NCBI GenBank assembly: GCA_021793335.1
Contig: JAJYSW010000002.1
Span: 1-45,253, forward strand
Source: Actinomycetes bacterium
Lineage (GTDB): Bacteria > Actinomycetota > Actinomycetes > Mycobacteriales > Micromonosporaceae
Direction: 5' to 3'
Length of the DNA: 45,253 bases
The position numbers were made by a program, and so were the translations under genes. This document shows, piece after piece, positions 29,471 through 38,377 of this stretch. Position 1 is the first letter of the stretch. Each line of letters opens with the position of its first letter. Below the pieces are notes generated by a model that saw only the letters and a program-made list of their open reading frames with translations, searched no databases and was not told the DNA's origin.

Positions 29471-30478
29471 ATGACCACTAGCAGCATGAAGGACGTCGCG
29501 CAGGCCGCGGGCGTCTCGGTCGGCACGGTCTCCAACGTGCTCAACCGGCCCGATGCCGTCGCGGAGGAGACCAGACGACGCGTGCAGGCCGCCATCGCCA
29601 AGCTCGGCTACGTCCGCAACGACTCGGCCCGGCAGCTGCGCGCCGGACGCAGCCGCAACGTCGCGATCGTGGTCCTCGACGTCGCCAACCCCTTCTTCAC
29701 CGATGTGGTGCGAGGCGCCGAGCCGCTGGTCGACTCGGCCGGCGGCGTGGTCACCGTCTGCGACTCGGGCGAGGACGTGCGCCGCGAACAGCGCCACCTG
29801 GAGATCCTGGAGGAGCAGCGGGTCCTGGGCCTGCTCATCACGCCCGTCGACGACTCCTCGGCCGAGCGGATCGAGCGTCTGGCCGCCCATGACATCCCGG
29901 TCGTGCTGGTCGACCGCGGCGCCGGGCTCCACCCGCACTGCTCGGTGGCCGTCGACGACGTCCACGGCGGCCGCCTGGCCGCCCGGCACCTGGTCGAGCG
30001 CGGGCACGGATCGATCGCCTTCGCCGGCGGGCCGCCCTCGATCCCGCAGGTGCGCGACCGCCTGGCCGGGTGCCGGACGGTCTGCGAGGCATCCGGGGTG
30101 CGCTTGGAGGAGTTCACCTCGGTGAGCATGAACGTCGCAGGCGGGCGGCAGGCCGTCGAGCAGATGCTCCGGCTGCCGGAGGCGCCCACGGCGCTCTTCT
30201 GCGCCAACGACCTGGTGGCGCTCGGGGCCTTGCAGGGGCTGACGATGCACGGGATCAAGGTGCCCGAGGAATGCGCGATCATCGGCTATGACGACATCGA
30301 CTTCGCCGCCGCCGCGGCCGTCCCGCTGTCCTCGATCCGCCAGCCGCGGGCGCAGCTGGGGCGCACCGCCGCGCAGCTGCTGTTCGAGGAGATCAGCGAA
30401 GGCAAGGGGCACACGCACCGCAACGTGGTCTTCCAACCCGAACTGGTGGCACGTGCGTCGACGGCCGTCGACCTGTAA
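29471..30478 (+). CDS. LacI family transcriptional regulator (probable rhamnose regulator)
   Basis: 'SMKDVAQAAGVSVGTVSNVLNRPDAVAEETRRRVQAAIAKLGYVRNDSARQLRAGRS' LacI HTH/hinge; divergent from rhaM; ATG 29471. Confidence 0.94.
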   Translation: MTTSSMKDVAQAAGVSVGTVSNVLNRPDAVAEETRRRVQAAIAKLGYVRNDSARQLRAGRSRNVAIVVLDVANPFFTDVVRGAEPLVDSAGGVVTVCDSGEDVRREQRHLEILEEQRVLGLLITPVDDSSAERIERLAAHDIPVVLVDRGAGLHPHCSVAVDDVHGGRLAARHLVERGHGSIAFAGGPPSIPQVRDRLAGCRTVCEASGVRLEEFTSVSMNVAGGRQAVEQMLRLPEAPTALFCANDLVALGALQGLTMHGIKVPEECAIIGYDDIDFAAAAAVPLSSIRQPRAQLGRTAAQLLFEEISEGKGHTHRNVVFQPELVARASTAVDL

Positions 30479-30494
30479 CATGACGCGGGAGTTT

Positions 30495-30561
30495 ACCGAT
30501 AAAGTAATGTATCGGTGAAGCATCGTGACCGATAAGGCACCGTGGCCGGTGAAGCACCACG
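30495..30561 (+). repeat. Imperfect ~33-bp tandem direct repeat containing an inverted repeat, upstream of the GH51 gene
   Basis: ACCGATAAagtaatgtaTCGGTGAAGCAtcgtg followed by ACCGATAAggcaccgtggcCGGTGAAGCAccacg; inner IR ACCGATA-8nt-TATCGGT (30495-30516). Confidence 0.7.
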
Positions 30562-30594
30562 GCCGGCACGGTCGCCGTCCCACGAGAGGCAACC

Positions 30595-32103
30595 ATGTCA
30601 GAACACCGCGCACGCGTCGAATTCGATCCCCGCTTCACCGTCGCCGAAGTGCCCGAGCGACTGTTCGGCTCCTTCGTCGAACACCTGGGCCGCTGTGTCT
30701 ACACCGGCATCTACGAACCCGACCACCCCACCGCCGACGCCGACGGACTCCGCGGCGACGTGCTGGACCTGATCGCCGAACTGGGCCCGACCATGATCCG
30801 CTACCCCGGCGGCAACTTCGTCTCCGGATACCGGTGGGAGGACGGCATCGGCCCCAAGGAGCACCGGCCCCGCCGACTCGACCTGGCATGGCGGGTCACC
30901 GAGACCAACCAGTTCGGCCTCGGCGAGTTCATGAAATTCTGCCGCGCGGCCGACGTCGAACCGAACATGGCCGTCAACCTCGGCACCCGGGGCCTCCAAG
31001 AGGCGCTCGACCTCCTTGAATACGCCAACCACCCCGGCGGCACCCACTGGTCGGACCTGCGCCGCTCGCACGGCGACGAAGAGCCCTACGGCATCGAACT
31101 GTGGTGCCTGGGCAACGAGATGGACGGCCCCTGGCAGATCGGCCAGCGCACCGCCGCCGAATACGGCCGCATCGCCGACCAGACCGCCCGCGCCATGCGC
31201 ATGTTCGACCCCGAGCTCGACCTGGTCGCCTGCGGCTCCTCCAGCCGGGCCATGCCGACGTTCGGCGCGTGGGAGGCCGAGGTGCTGGCCAACTCCTACG
31301 AAACGGTCGACTACATCTCCGCACACGTCTACTACCACCCGGTCGAGGGCGACTTCAAGAGCTTCATGGCCAGCGCCCAGGACATGGAGCTGTTCATCGA
31401 CGGCGTCATCGCCACCGCCGACGCCGTCGGCGCCGAACTCAAGAGCGATAAGAAGATCAACATCGCCTTCGACGAGTGGAACATCTGGTACCAGGACGCG
31501 ACCGGCGAGGAGGCCCCCGAGCCGTGGTCCGAGGCACCGCGCCAGCTCGAAGACCAGTACTCGGCGATGGACGCGGTCGTGTTCGGCTCACTGCTGATCA
31601 CGCTGCTGCGCCGCTGCGACCGTGTCACGGCGGCGTGCCTGGCACAGCTGGTCAACGTGATCGCCCCGATCATGACCGAACCGGGCGGCCCCGCATGGCG
31701 GCAGACGACGTTCTTCCCCTTCGCCGAAGCCAGCAGGTTCGGGCGCGGCACGGTACTGCGCACCGGCACCGCCTCGCATTCGTTCACGACCGAGCGGTTC
31801 GGCGAGGTCCAAGCCCTGCACTCGGTGGCGGTGACCGGCGAGGACGGCTCGGTGACCGTCTTCGCGGTCAACCGTGACCTGGACCGACCGATGACGCTCG
31901 ACATCGACGCCGGCTCCATGCCCGGCATCGGCGAGGTCACGTGCGCAACGCTGACCGATGCCGACCCGCACGCGAAGAACACGCTCGACGACCGGCACCG
32001 GGTGGCGCCGGCGGCGAACACGAACGTGCACACGACTGAAGGGACGATCACCGTCGAACTGCCGGCGATGAGCTGGAACACGATCCGCATCCAGCCGAAG
32101 TAG
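30595..32103 (+). CDS. Alpha-L-arabinofuranosidase, GH51
   Basis: 'LFGSFVEHLGRCVYTGIYEPDHP', 'MIRYPGGNFVSGYRWEDGIGP', 'IELWCLGNEMDGPWQIG' (acid/base NE), 'INIAFDEWNIWY' nucleophile region. Confidence 0.95.
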   Translation: MSEHRARVEFDPRFTVAEVPERLFGSFVEHLGRCVYTGIYEPDHPTADADGLRGDVLDLIAELGPTMIRYPGGNFVSGYRWEDGIGPKEHRPRRLDLAWRVTETNQFGLGEFMKFCRAADVEPNMAVNLGTRGLQEALDLLEYANHPGGTHWSDLRRSHGDEEPYGIELWCLGNEMDGPWQIGQRTAAEYGRIADQTARAMRMFDPELDLVACGSSSRAMPTFGAWEAEVLANSYETVDYISAHVYYHPVEGDFKSFMASAQDMELFIDGVIATADAVGAELKSDKKINIAFDEWNIWYQDATGEEAPEPWSEAPRQLEDQYSAMDAVVFGSLLITLLRRCDRVTAACLAQLVNVIAPIMTEPGGPAWRQTTFFPFAEASRFGRGTVLRTGTASHSFTTERFGEVQALHSVAVTGEDGSVTVFAVNRDLDRPMTLDIDAGSMPGIGEVTCATLTDADPHAKNTLDDRHRVAPAANTNVHTTEGTITVELPAMSWNTIRIQPK

Positions 32104-32110
32104 ACGAGGA

Positions 32111-32149
32111 GCGTGCGGGCCCGGAAACCGATCGTCCGGGCCCGCACGC
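32111..32149. terminator. Bidirectional terminator-like hairpin
   Basis: Perfect 14-bp stem GCGTGCGGGCCCGG / CCGGGCCCGCACGC between convergent genes, followed by ttct. Confidence 0.85.
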
Positions 32150-32159
32150 TTCTGTCGAG

Positions 32160-32912
32160 CTACTGCGCGAACGCCCCGGCCAGGTCATAGAGCGCGCTCG
32201 CCTTCGAGCGGTCCCCGCGAACGGCCACCGCCTCGGCCGGCAGGCGACGCCACAGCCACATGAGGATCGTGCCCGGCGTGCCCGCCACGACGGCCTCGGC
32301 TTCCTCAAGGGTCCCCTCGCTCAGGCCGATGCCCTCGGCGCCGACTCGCAGCGTCCACGACCGCTCCCCCGCGTCGATGCCGACCGTCAACCCCTCGCGT
32401 GCCGTCAGGGTCTCACCGAGCTGCCGGCGGTAGGCGCGGCTGCCCCAAGCGAGCATGACCGTGAGCATCTCCTCGACCCCGTCGAGCGCGAACGCCGCCT
32501 CGACCGGACCGACCTCCTCCCCCGCGGCCAGCTCGGCGTCGACGCGGTGCACGAGCGTCTCGAAGGCCATGCGGCGGATCCAGAACCCCACGGTCTGATC
32601 GGGCCCGTACCAGGTATGGGCCAGGCTCTCGGGACCGCGATCGTCGAACTCGGTGAGCAGCTCGGCCAGGGCCGCATCGAAGCGCTCGGTGGGGCTGCCC
32701 TGGCGCCACAGCGCATCGGCCTCGCCCGGTTCGCGCAGGAGCCGCATGCACTGGATCTTGTGGTCGAAGACCTCGGTGACGTGGCCGAGCAGGTCGGCGG
32801 CGGTCCAATCGGGGCAGGTGGGCACTCGCGCGTTCGGGCCGGCCTGCACGACGGCCGTCTTGAACCGGGCCGCCTCGTCGATGAGGCGGGATCTGAGGGT
32901 GGTCGATTCCAT
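32160..32912 (-). CDS. Maleylpyruvate isomerase/DinB-like (mycothiol-dependent-type) family protein
   Basis: 'VPTCPDWTAADLLGHVTEVFDHKIQCM', 'FWIRRMAFETLVHRVDAELAAG', 'GTPGTILMWLWRRLP'; start MESTTLRSRL. Confidence 0.85.
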   Translation of the reverse strand: MESTTLRSRLIDEAARFKTAVVQAGPNARVPTCPDWTAADLLGHVTEVFDHKIQCMRLLREPGEADALWRQGSPTERFDAALAELLTEFDDRGPESLAHTWYGPDQTVGFWIRRMAFETLVHRVDAELAAGEEVGPVEAAFALDGVEEMLTVMLAWGSRAYRRQLGETLTAREGLTVGIDAGERSWTLRVGAEGIGLSEGTLEEAEAVVAGTPGTILMWLWRRLPAEAVAVRGDRSKASALYDLAGAFAQ

Positions 32913-33021
32913 GCCCGAGATCCTTCCACATCGATGCCGCTGCACCGCCGCTCAGGCGTGCCATCGGAAGAAGGCGGCCCTCGTCCCGCGGAACGGGGCT
33001 TTCAGACGGATCATCACGCGG

Positions 33022-33741
33022 TCACCGGTCATCGCCTACCAGACCGGCCTCATAGGCGATGATCGCCGCCTGCACACGGTTCTGGGTCCCGAGCGTGGCG
33101 AACAGCGCACTGAGATACTGCTTCACGGTGCCTTCCGACAGGCGCAGAGACCTCGCGATCTGGGCGTTCGACCAGCCCTCGCCGACACCGGAGAGCAACT
33201 CCCGCTGGCGCGAGGTGAGCCCGCCGACCACCGACCGGGCCCGGACGCTGCGGTCCAACTGCACCCGGTTCTGGCGGCGAACCAGCCAGCGCCCGACTCG
33301 CGGCGAGAACGCGGCGCCGCCGCCGGCGAGGGCGTGGACACCCGCGATCAGGTGGTGCGGATCGTCGGACTTGAGGAAGAACCCCAGCGCCCCGAGCCTG
33401 ACGGCCTCGGCGATGTAGTGCTCGTCAGAGAACGTGGTGAGCATCGCCACCGGTGCGCGAACACCCTCCCGGTGCAATCGTTCGAGCGTGCCTATGCCGT
33501 CGAGCCGGGGCATCTGGATATCGAGAAGCACGACATCGAGCAGGCGTCGACGGGCGAGATCGACGGCTTCGAGGCCATCGGCGGCCTCGGCGGCGACCTC
33601 GATGCCCGGTGAGGTTGCCAGAATGCCGGCGATGCCCGCGCGCACGAGCCCGTCGTCGTCGGCGAGCAGCACTCGCACCGGCCCGTCACGATCGGGACGG
33701 GGACCGCCGGGAAGCTCGGGCTCGTCGAGTGGAACGGTCAT
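33022..33741 (-). CDS. NarL/LuxR-family two-component response regulator
   Basis: 'VRVLLADDDGLVRAGIAGIL', 'VVLLDIQMPRLDGIGTLERL', C-terminal 'LTSRQRELLSGVGEGWSNAQIARSLRLSEGTVKQYLSALFATLGTQNR'. Confidence 0.95.
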   Translation of the reverse strand: MTVPLDEPELPGGPRPDRDGPVRVLLADDDGLVRAGIAGILATSPGIEVAAEAADGLEAVDLARRRLLDVVLLDIQMPRLDGIGTLERLHREGVRAPVAMLTTFSDEHYIAEAVRLGALGFFLKSDDPHHLIAGVHALAGGGAAFSPRVGRWLVRRQNRVQLDRSVRARSVVGGLTSRQRELLSGVGEGWSNAQIARSLRLSEGTVKQYLSALFATLGTQNRVQAAIIAYEAGLVGDDR

Positions 33742-35171
33742 GGAGGAGGGATCATATCAACGGCGACGACTCGCCCATCGGCGAAGCAGACCCGGTAGAC
33801 GTCGTCACGCTCGAAGAAACTGCGGGACGCCTCGTAATAACGGCACGTCGATCCGACCGGTTCGGGCAGCGCCGCCCGCGGAGGGTCGAGCATCTCCATC
33901 GGCGGCAACGACCGCTCCACCTCGGAACGGGCATCACCGACTTCGATCGCCGCGAAACGCTCGGGCGGCAGGACCGAGGCGAACGTGGCATACACGAAAT
34001 AACCGAACACGACCAGCATGATCATGCCCAGCATCGCCACCGGGATCGACCAGGCCAGACGAGTCGCCCGCCGATTCCGCCGCTCGGCCCCCGCCGCCGC
34101 GGCGGTGAGCGCGCCCAGGCGCGGCGGCCGGTCGCTATCGGCGGCGACCGACGGCATCGACACACAGGGAAGCCGCACGGTGACGGCAAAGACCGCGCCC
34201 CGCTCCACCGTCAAAACGCCGCCCAGGATCGCAACTCGGTGCCGGAGCGCGACCATGCCGTGCCCGGTCGACGCCGACGGCGGCGGCATCTGCGACACCG
34301 GGTTGCGCACGCCAAGAGACACCTCGTCCCCGACGACACCGACCGCGATCCGCACCGCCGCTCCAGGGGCGTGCTTGGCGGCGTTGGTGAGCCCCTCCTG
34401 CAGGGCTCGAAGCAGCGCGGCATGCGTGTACTCGTTGACGGCATCCTCGACTCCGGGCTCGATATCGCTGTGCACCGTGACGCCGGAGGACCGAGCGCGT
34501 TCGATGACCTCCGCCAGACGCAGACCGCTCAGCGACGCCGCGGCGCCGGACGTCCGCTCCGAGAGCAGACGGACGGTCTCGCCGAGTTCCTCGGAGGCGG
34601 CTGCGGCGTTCTCCCGGATGCGCTGCATCTCGGCTCTGGCGTGGTCCGGCAATTGCTCATCGAGGGAGAGTCGGGCGGCCTGAACGGCGATCAGCGTCAA
34701 CCGGTGCCCCAAGCCGTCGTGGATCTCGCCGGCCATGGACTCCCGCTCCCGCGCCACGGCCCGTTCGATGCGCGCATCGTGCTCTCGGGCCTCGGCGAAG
34801 GCGAGGTCCCAGCCTCGCCGAACATAGTCGCGCCTGGTCCGCAGCATGCCGGTCACCAACAGGGCCACCAGGAAGCAGCAGGCATAGGTCATCCCGGTGA
34901 CCAGCCCGAGGACCGCGTCCGACCAGGCGACCTGGCCGACCAGTGCCGCGGTGGGCAGCGCGGCGGCCACTGCGATGGCCGCGGACAGCAGATATCGCTT
35001 CGTGAACGCGAGGAGGACACCGGTGCCGACCGCGGCCGGTACCAGTACCACCGGGCCGAGGCCCGAAGACCAGAGCGAGGCCGTTGCGAAGAGCGCGCCC
35101 GCGAAAGCCGCCGCGACCGGCGACGCCACGCGGACCAGTCGGCTCGATGGCGGGGACTCGTTGTCGAACAT
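33738..35171 (-). CDS. NarL-type sensor histidine kinase with C-terminal TM plus extracytoplasmic domain
   Basis: HisKA_3 'RERESMAGEIHDGLGHRLTLIAVQAARLSL', HATPase 'ALQEGLTNAAKHAPG', 'GHGMVALRHRVAILGG'; then TM 'LAWSIPVAMLGMIMLVVFGYFVYATF' and ~80-aa tail. Confidence 0.92.
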   Translation of the reverse strand: MFDNESPPSSRLVRVASPVAAAFAGALFATASLWSSGLGPVVLVPAAVGTGVLLAFTKRYLLSAAIAVAAALPTAALVGQVAWSDAVLGLVTGMTYACCFLVALLVTGMLRTRRDYVRRGWDLAFAEAREHDARIERAVARERESMAGEIHDGLGHRLTLIAVQAARLSLDEQLPDHARAEMQRIRENAAAASEELGETVRLLSERTSGAAASLSGLRLAEVIERARSSGVTVHSDIEPGVEDAVNEYTHAALLRALQEGLTNAAKHAPGAAVRIAVGVVGDEVSLGVRNPVSQMPPPSASTGHGMVALRHRVAILGGVLTVERGAVFAVTVRLPCVSMPSVAADSDRPPRLGALTAAAAGAERRNRRATRLAWSIPVAMLGMIMLVVFGYFVYATFASVLPPERFAAIEVGDARSEVERSLPPMEMLDPPRAALPEPVGSTCRYYEASRSFFERDDVYRVCFADGRVVAVDMIPPP

Positions 35172-35278
35172 GCCTCCAATTTAGGAAGGCGCAGCGGAAG
35201 CGGACACTCGCTTTCGTTAGGTCTCGGGCTCGCTTTCATCACTGCCGGCGGTCGCCTCGGCGCTCTAGCGTTGCCCGC

Positions 35279-35884
35279 ATGCTCGACCACTTCGTCCACC
35301 TCCTCGATCTCGCCGGTGAACACGGCGCGGCGGTCCTGGCGGTCGTCTTCATCGCCGCGGCGGCGGAAGCGGCGTTCGGTCTCGGCGCGCTCGTGCCCGC
35401 CGAGACCGCCATCGTCTTCGCCGCTCTCGCCCTTGCGCAGAGCCCGCTGCTGATCGCCGCCGTCGCCGCGGCCGCCGCGGGGGCCTTCGTCGGCGATCAT
35501 CTGGGCTTCGCCGTAGGCAGGAGGCTCGGTTCGGGCATCGTGGGCACGCGCGCAGTACGCCGGATCGGCCCCGACCGGTGGCTTGCGGCCACCGGCTTCG
35601 TCGAGCGGCACGGCACTGGGGTCATGATCGTCGCTCGGCTACTGCCCGGTGTCCGTACCGTGGTCGCGGCGGCGGCCGGGGCGGCGCGGATGCGTTATTC
35701 ACGCTTCGCCCTCGCCGCGGCCATCGCGGCCGTCGCATGGTCGTCGCTGTGGGTGCTCGGCGGTGCGGCGTTGGGCTCGGCGCTCCTCGCGTTCGCCGAC
35801 CGGGCGGCGCTGCCGGTCGCGGCGGGGGCGGCGGTCGCCGCGGTGGGCTTCCTCCTCGTCCGCCGGTTGCGGAGACGCACATGA
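35279..35884 (+). CDS. DedA family membrane protein
   Basis: 'LGALVPAETAIVFAALAL', 'GAFVGDHLGFAVGRRLGSGIV', 'FVERHGTGVMIVARLLPGVRTVVAAAAGAARMRYSRFALAAAIAAVAW'. Confidence 0.9.
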   Translation: MLDHFVHLLDLAGEHGAAVLAVVFIAAAAEAAFGLGALVPAETAIVFAALALAQSPLLIAAVAAAAAGAFVGDHLGFAVGRRLGSGIVGTRAVRRIGPDRWLAATGFVERHGTGVMIVARLLPGVRTVVAAAAGAARMRYSRFALAAAIAAVAWSSLWVLGGAALGSALLAFADRAALPVAAGAAVAAVGFLLVRRLRRRT

Positions 35885-36525
35885 ACCGGGCAGGGCCGAC
35901 CTGGCGGACCGTTCCCAACCTCGTCACCGCGATCCGATTCGTGCTCGTCGTACCGGTGGTGTGGCTCCTGCTGAGCGGCGCGCAGCCGCTCGGTGCGGCC
36001 GTGCTCGCGGCGGTCTTCGGCATGACGGACTGGGTGGACGGGTTCCTCGCTCGCCGACTCGACCAGGCGAGCCGGCTCGGGAAGGTCCTCGATCCGCTCG
36101 CCGATCGGGTGGGGATCGGGTGCATCGCGATCGCCTTGGCGTTCGCGGGGGCCGCGCCTTGGGCGGTGATCGCGGTTTTTCCCGTCGTCGACATGGTCGT
36201 CGGCGGGCTCTACCTGGCGCGGCGAAGGGACGCTCGACTGGAGGTCGGCCGGCTCGGCAAGGTCCGTACCGGTGTCACAATGGCGGCGATCTTCGTCCCG
36301 GTGCTCGGCGTGAGACCGGGATTCGATGTGGTGCTCCAGCTCGGGCGGATCGGCTTGGCCGTCGGGGCGGCGCTCCACATCGGCGCCGGCTCAGGGTATG
36401 CGCGTCGGATGCTTCCGTGCGGGGCCCGGCGAGGACCGCTGGGCCGCGAATCGATCGCGTGTCCCGGTGGGGCGGGCGCAGCCGGAGCGTCCCCCACCAC
36501 GGCCGCGCGGCCGCCAAAGTCATGA
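35881..36525 (+). CDS. CDP-alcohol phosphatidyltransferase family protein
   Basis: 'GMTDWVDGFLARRLDQASRLGKVLDPLADRVG'; 4-nt ATGA overlap with the upstream DedA gene. Confidence 0.9.
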   Translation: MNRAGPTWRTVPNLVTAIRFVLVVPVVWLLLSGAQPLGAAVLAAVFGMTDWVDGFLARRLDQASRLGKVLDPLADRVGIGCIAIALAFAGAAPWAVIAVFPVVDMVVGGLYLARRRDARLEVGRLGKVRTGVTMAAIFVPVLGVRPGFDVVLQLGRIGLAVGAALHIGAGSGYARRMLPCGARRGPLGRESIACPGGAGAAGASPTTAARPPKS

Positions 36526-36547
36526 AGAACACTACGGGCGGTGTCCA

Positions 36548-38308
36548 TCATGTATCGGCATGGCGAGCAGTGGTGCCGTCCGGATCGATGCCGTGCTCGG
36601 GGCGATCGAGCGCTGATAGCTCGTTACCGATATATATCTTTGCCTTCAGGGTGTGGCGGCCCGGTTCGAGAACGCCGCGAAGCACCGGCAGCGCCGTCCT
36701 CGGCCAGTACAGGTGCGTGCCCTCCCGAGGGCGGATCACCTCGGCCTCGCGGGAAGCGGTGCCGTCGATGATCTCGCTGCGCAGGCCCTCGCTCGTCACG
36801 ACCGCCCGGCCGTCGGCGGCCTCGACATCGTGGCCGGGAGCCGGGACGCACCAGCCGCCCTCGGCGGTGTACAGCCGCCGCTCGGTGACGATGACGTGGA
36901 CGCGGACGTGCCGGCCGTCCATCGTCCCCTCCAACGAGGTCGTCACCGACACGTCGTCCCAGGGCCGCCAGGCGACGGTCACGGCGCCGTTCTCGTCGAT
37001 GCGCCCCTCGGCACCGCCGTCGCGGCCGCGCCAGTGCCGACCGTCCTCGGAGAACACCAGTTCGCCGTCGGGCACGGCGGACTCCAAGCCGGTGCCCGGC
37101 GAGGCGTGCGAGAACGCCGCGAGCGTCGAATACGCGAACTTCGCGTACGTCGCCTGGGAACCACGGAACCCGCCCCGGTCGGCCTGGCCGTTCAACCGTG
37201 TGACGGTGCCGCCCGTATCGCGGATGTGGACGGCGCGGGCGGCCCGGTCCGGTTCGACGACCGGGCCGGGCTCGCTCGCCTCCTCGGTCCAGAACGGGTG
37301 CGCCGGCTCGGCGAGCAGCCCGGTGAAGACCTTCATCGCCCACCACGGCGAACCGGCGGTCAGGTACTGCTCGACCAGCGCGTCGTTCGGGTAGCCGCAG
37401 CCGACGGTGAGCCGGGCTTCGGGGTCGAGGATCGGACGGTCCCACCACCAGGCGAGGTGGCGGCGGGCGAAACCGGCGGCCTCGCGCCACGGGACGGCCT
37501 CGACATCCGCCGCGGCCAGAGCGCCCCACAGCGACCCCTGCGCGAAGCGGTAGCCGAGGCTGCGGCCGTAGGGCACGGCCGCGCCGTCGGCGGCGAACCA
37601 GGACCGGAACCGGCGGGCGAAGCCGGCGGCCGGCTCCACGTACCGGTCGTCGCCGCACAGCCTGTAGTGCAGGAGGGCGTAGGTGTGGAAGGCGAACGGG
37701 TTGTAGTAGTCGACCCTGCCACCGGGGCCGTCCTCGAACACCGCGTCGTCGAGGAGGAACTCCCCCACGCGGTCCAGGTGCGCGGCCGACACCGACCGGT
37801 CGCGCGCGATGCCGACGCGGTCGAGCCCGTGCCCGGCGAACACCGGGAAGTAATGCCAGTTCATGTCGGCCACAGGAGTGGCGTACGCCGCCCGGAGCCA
37901 GGCGGCGACCTTGTCTTTCGCGGTGGCCGGCAGGGGGTCCCACAGTCGCTCAGGGGCGATCGCCAGGCCCCATCCGAGGGCGGCGGCTTCGACGCAGCGC
38001 TGGCTGGTGCCGTCGGCGTCGCCGACGTACCACGCGTCCTCGGGGTCGAGGGCCCGGGTCAGGGTCGCGGCGAGCACGGCCCACTGGTCGTCGGGCACGG
38101 CGGCGGCGATTCCCGCCAGCCCCCACAGCGGCCGGGTGAGCAGCTCGAACCAGTTCTCCGCGTGGGAGTGGTTCGACATGGTCACCGGCATCAGTTCGGG
38201 ACCGCGCGCGGCCAGGTCGACCGCGGGCCGTCCCAGGGCCACCGCCGCGGTGATCCAGCCGGCGTGGGTCTGGTCCAGCGGTCCGTACATGCGCATCGGG
38301 GAGGTCAC
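36548..38308 (-). CDS. DUF2264 domain-containing protein
   Basis: 'NHSHAENWFELLTRPLWGLAGIAAAVPDDQ', 'DMNWHYFPVFAGHGLDRVG', 'GCGYPNDALVEQYLTAGSPWWAMKVFTGLL' DUF2264-like (glycan-related). Confidence 0.82.
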   Translation of the reverse strand: MTSPMRMYGPLDQTHAGWITAAVALGRPAVDLAARGPELMPVTMSNHSHAENWFELLTRPLWGLAGIAAAVPDDQWAVLAATLTRALDPEDAWYVGDADGTSQRCVEAAALGWGLAIAPERLWDPLPATAKDKVAAWLRAAYATPVADMNWHYFPVFAGHGLDRVGIARDRSVSAAHLDRVGEFLLDDAVFEDGPGGRVDYYNPFAFHTYALLHYRLCGDDRYVEPAAGFARRFRSWFAADGAAVPYGRSLGYRFAQGSLWGALAAADVEAVPWREAAGFARRHLAWWWDRPILDPEARLTVGCGYPNDALVEQYLTAGSPWWAMKVFTGLLAEPAHPFWTEEASEPGPVVEPDRAARAVHIRDTGGTVTRLNGQADRGGFRGSQATYAKFAYSTLAAFSHASPGTGLESAVPDGELVFSEDGRHWRGRDGGAEGRIDENGAVTVAWRPWDDVSVTTSLEGTMDGRHVRVHVIVTERRLYTAEGGWCVPAPGHDVEAADGRAVVTSEGLRSEIIDGTASREAEVIRPREGTHLYWPRTALPVLRGVLEPGRHTLKAKIYIGNELSALDRPEHGIDPDGTTARHADT

Positions 38309-38347
38309 ATCGCAGAACGGTACCGCGGTTGCACCAGCTTGGGTTTT

Positions 38348-38375
38348 CTGTGGGCGTGCCGCGGCGCGCCCACAG
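38348..38375 (-). terminator. Terminator-like hairpin 3' of the second DedA gene
   Basis: CTGTGGGCG ... CGCCCACAG perfect 9-bp stem immediately downstream of the 38378 stop; no U tract. Confidence 0.5.
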
Positions 38376-38377
38376 CC

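Noticed and set aside
36618-36645. Second copy of the CGATATATATCTTT string also seen at 19438-19451
   Set aside because: Here it is inside the DUF2264 coding frame (encodes ..KAKIYIGN..), so the match to the 19.4-kb AT island is probably coincidental rather than a shared operator.
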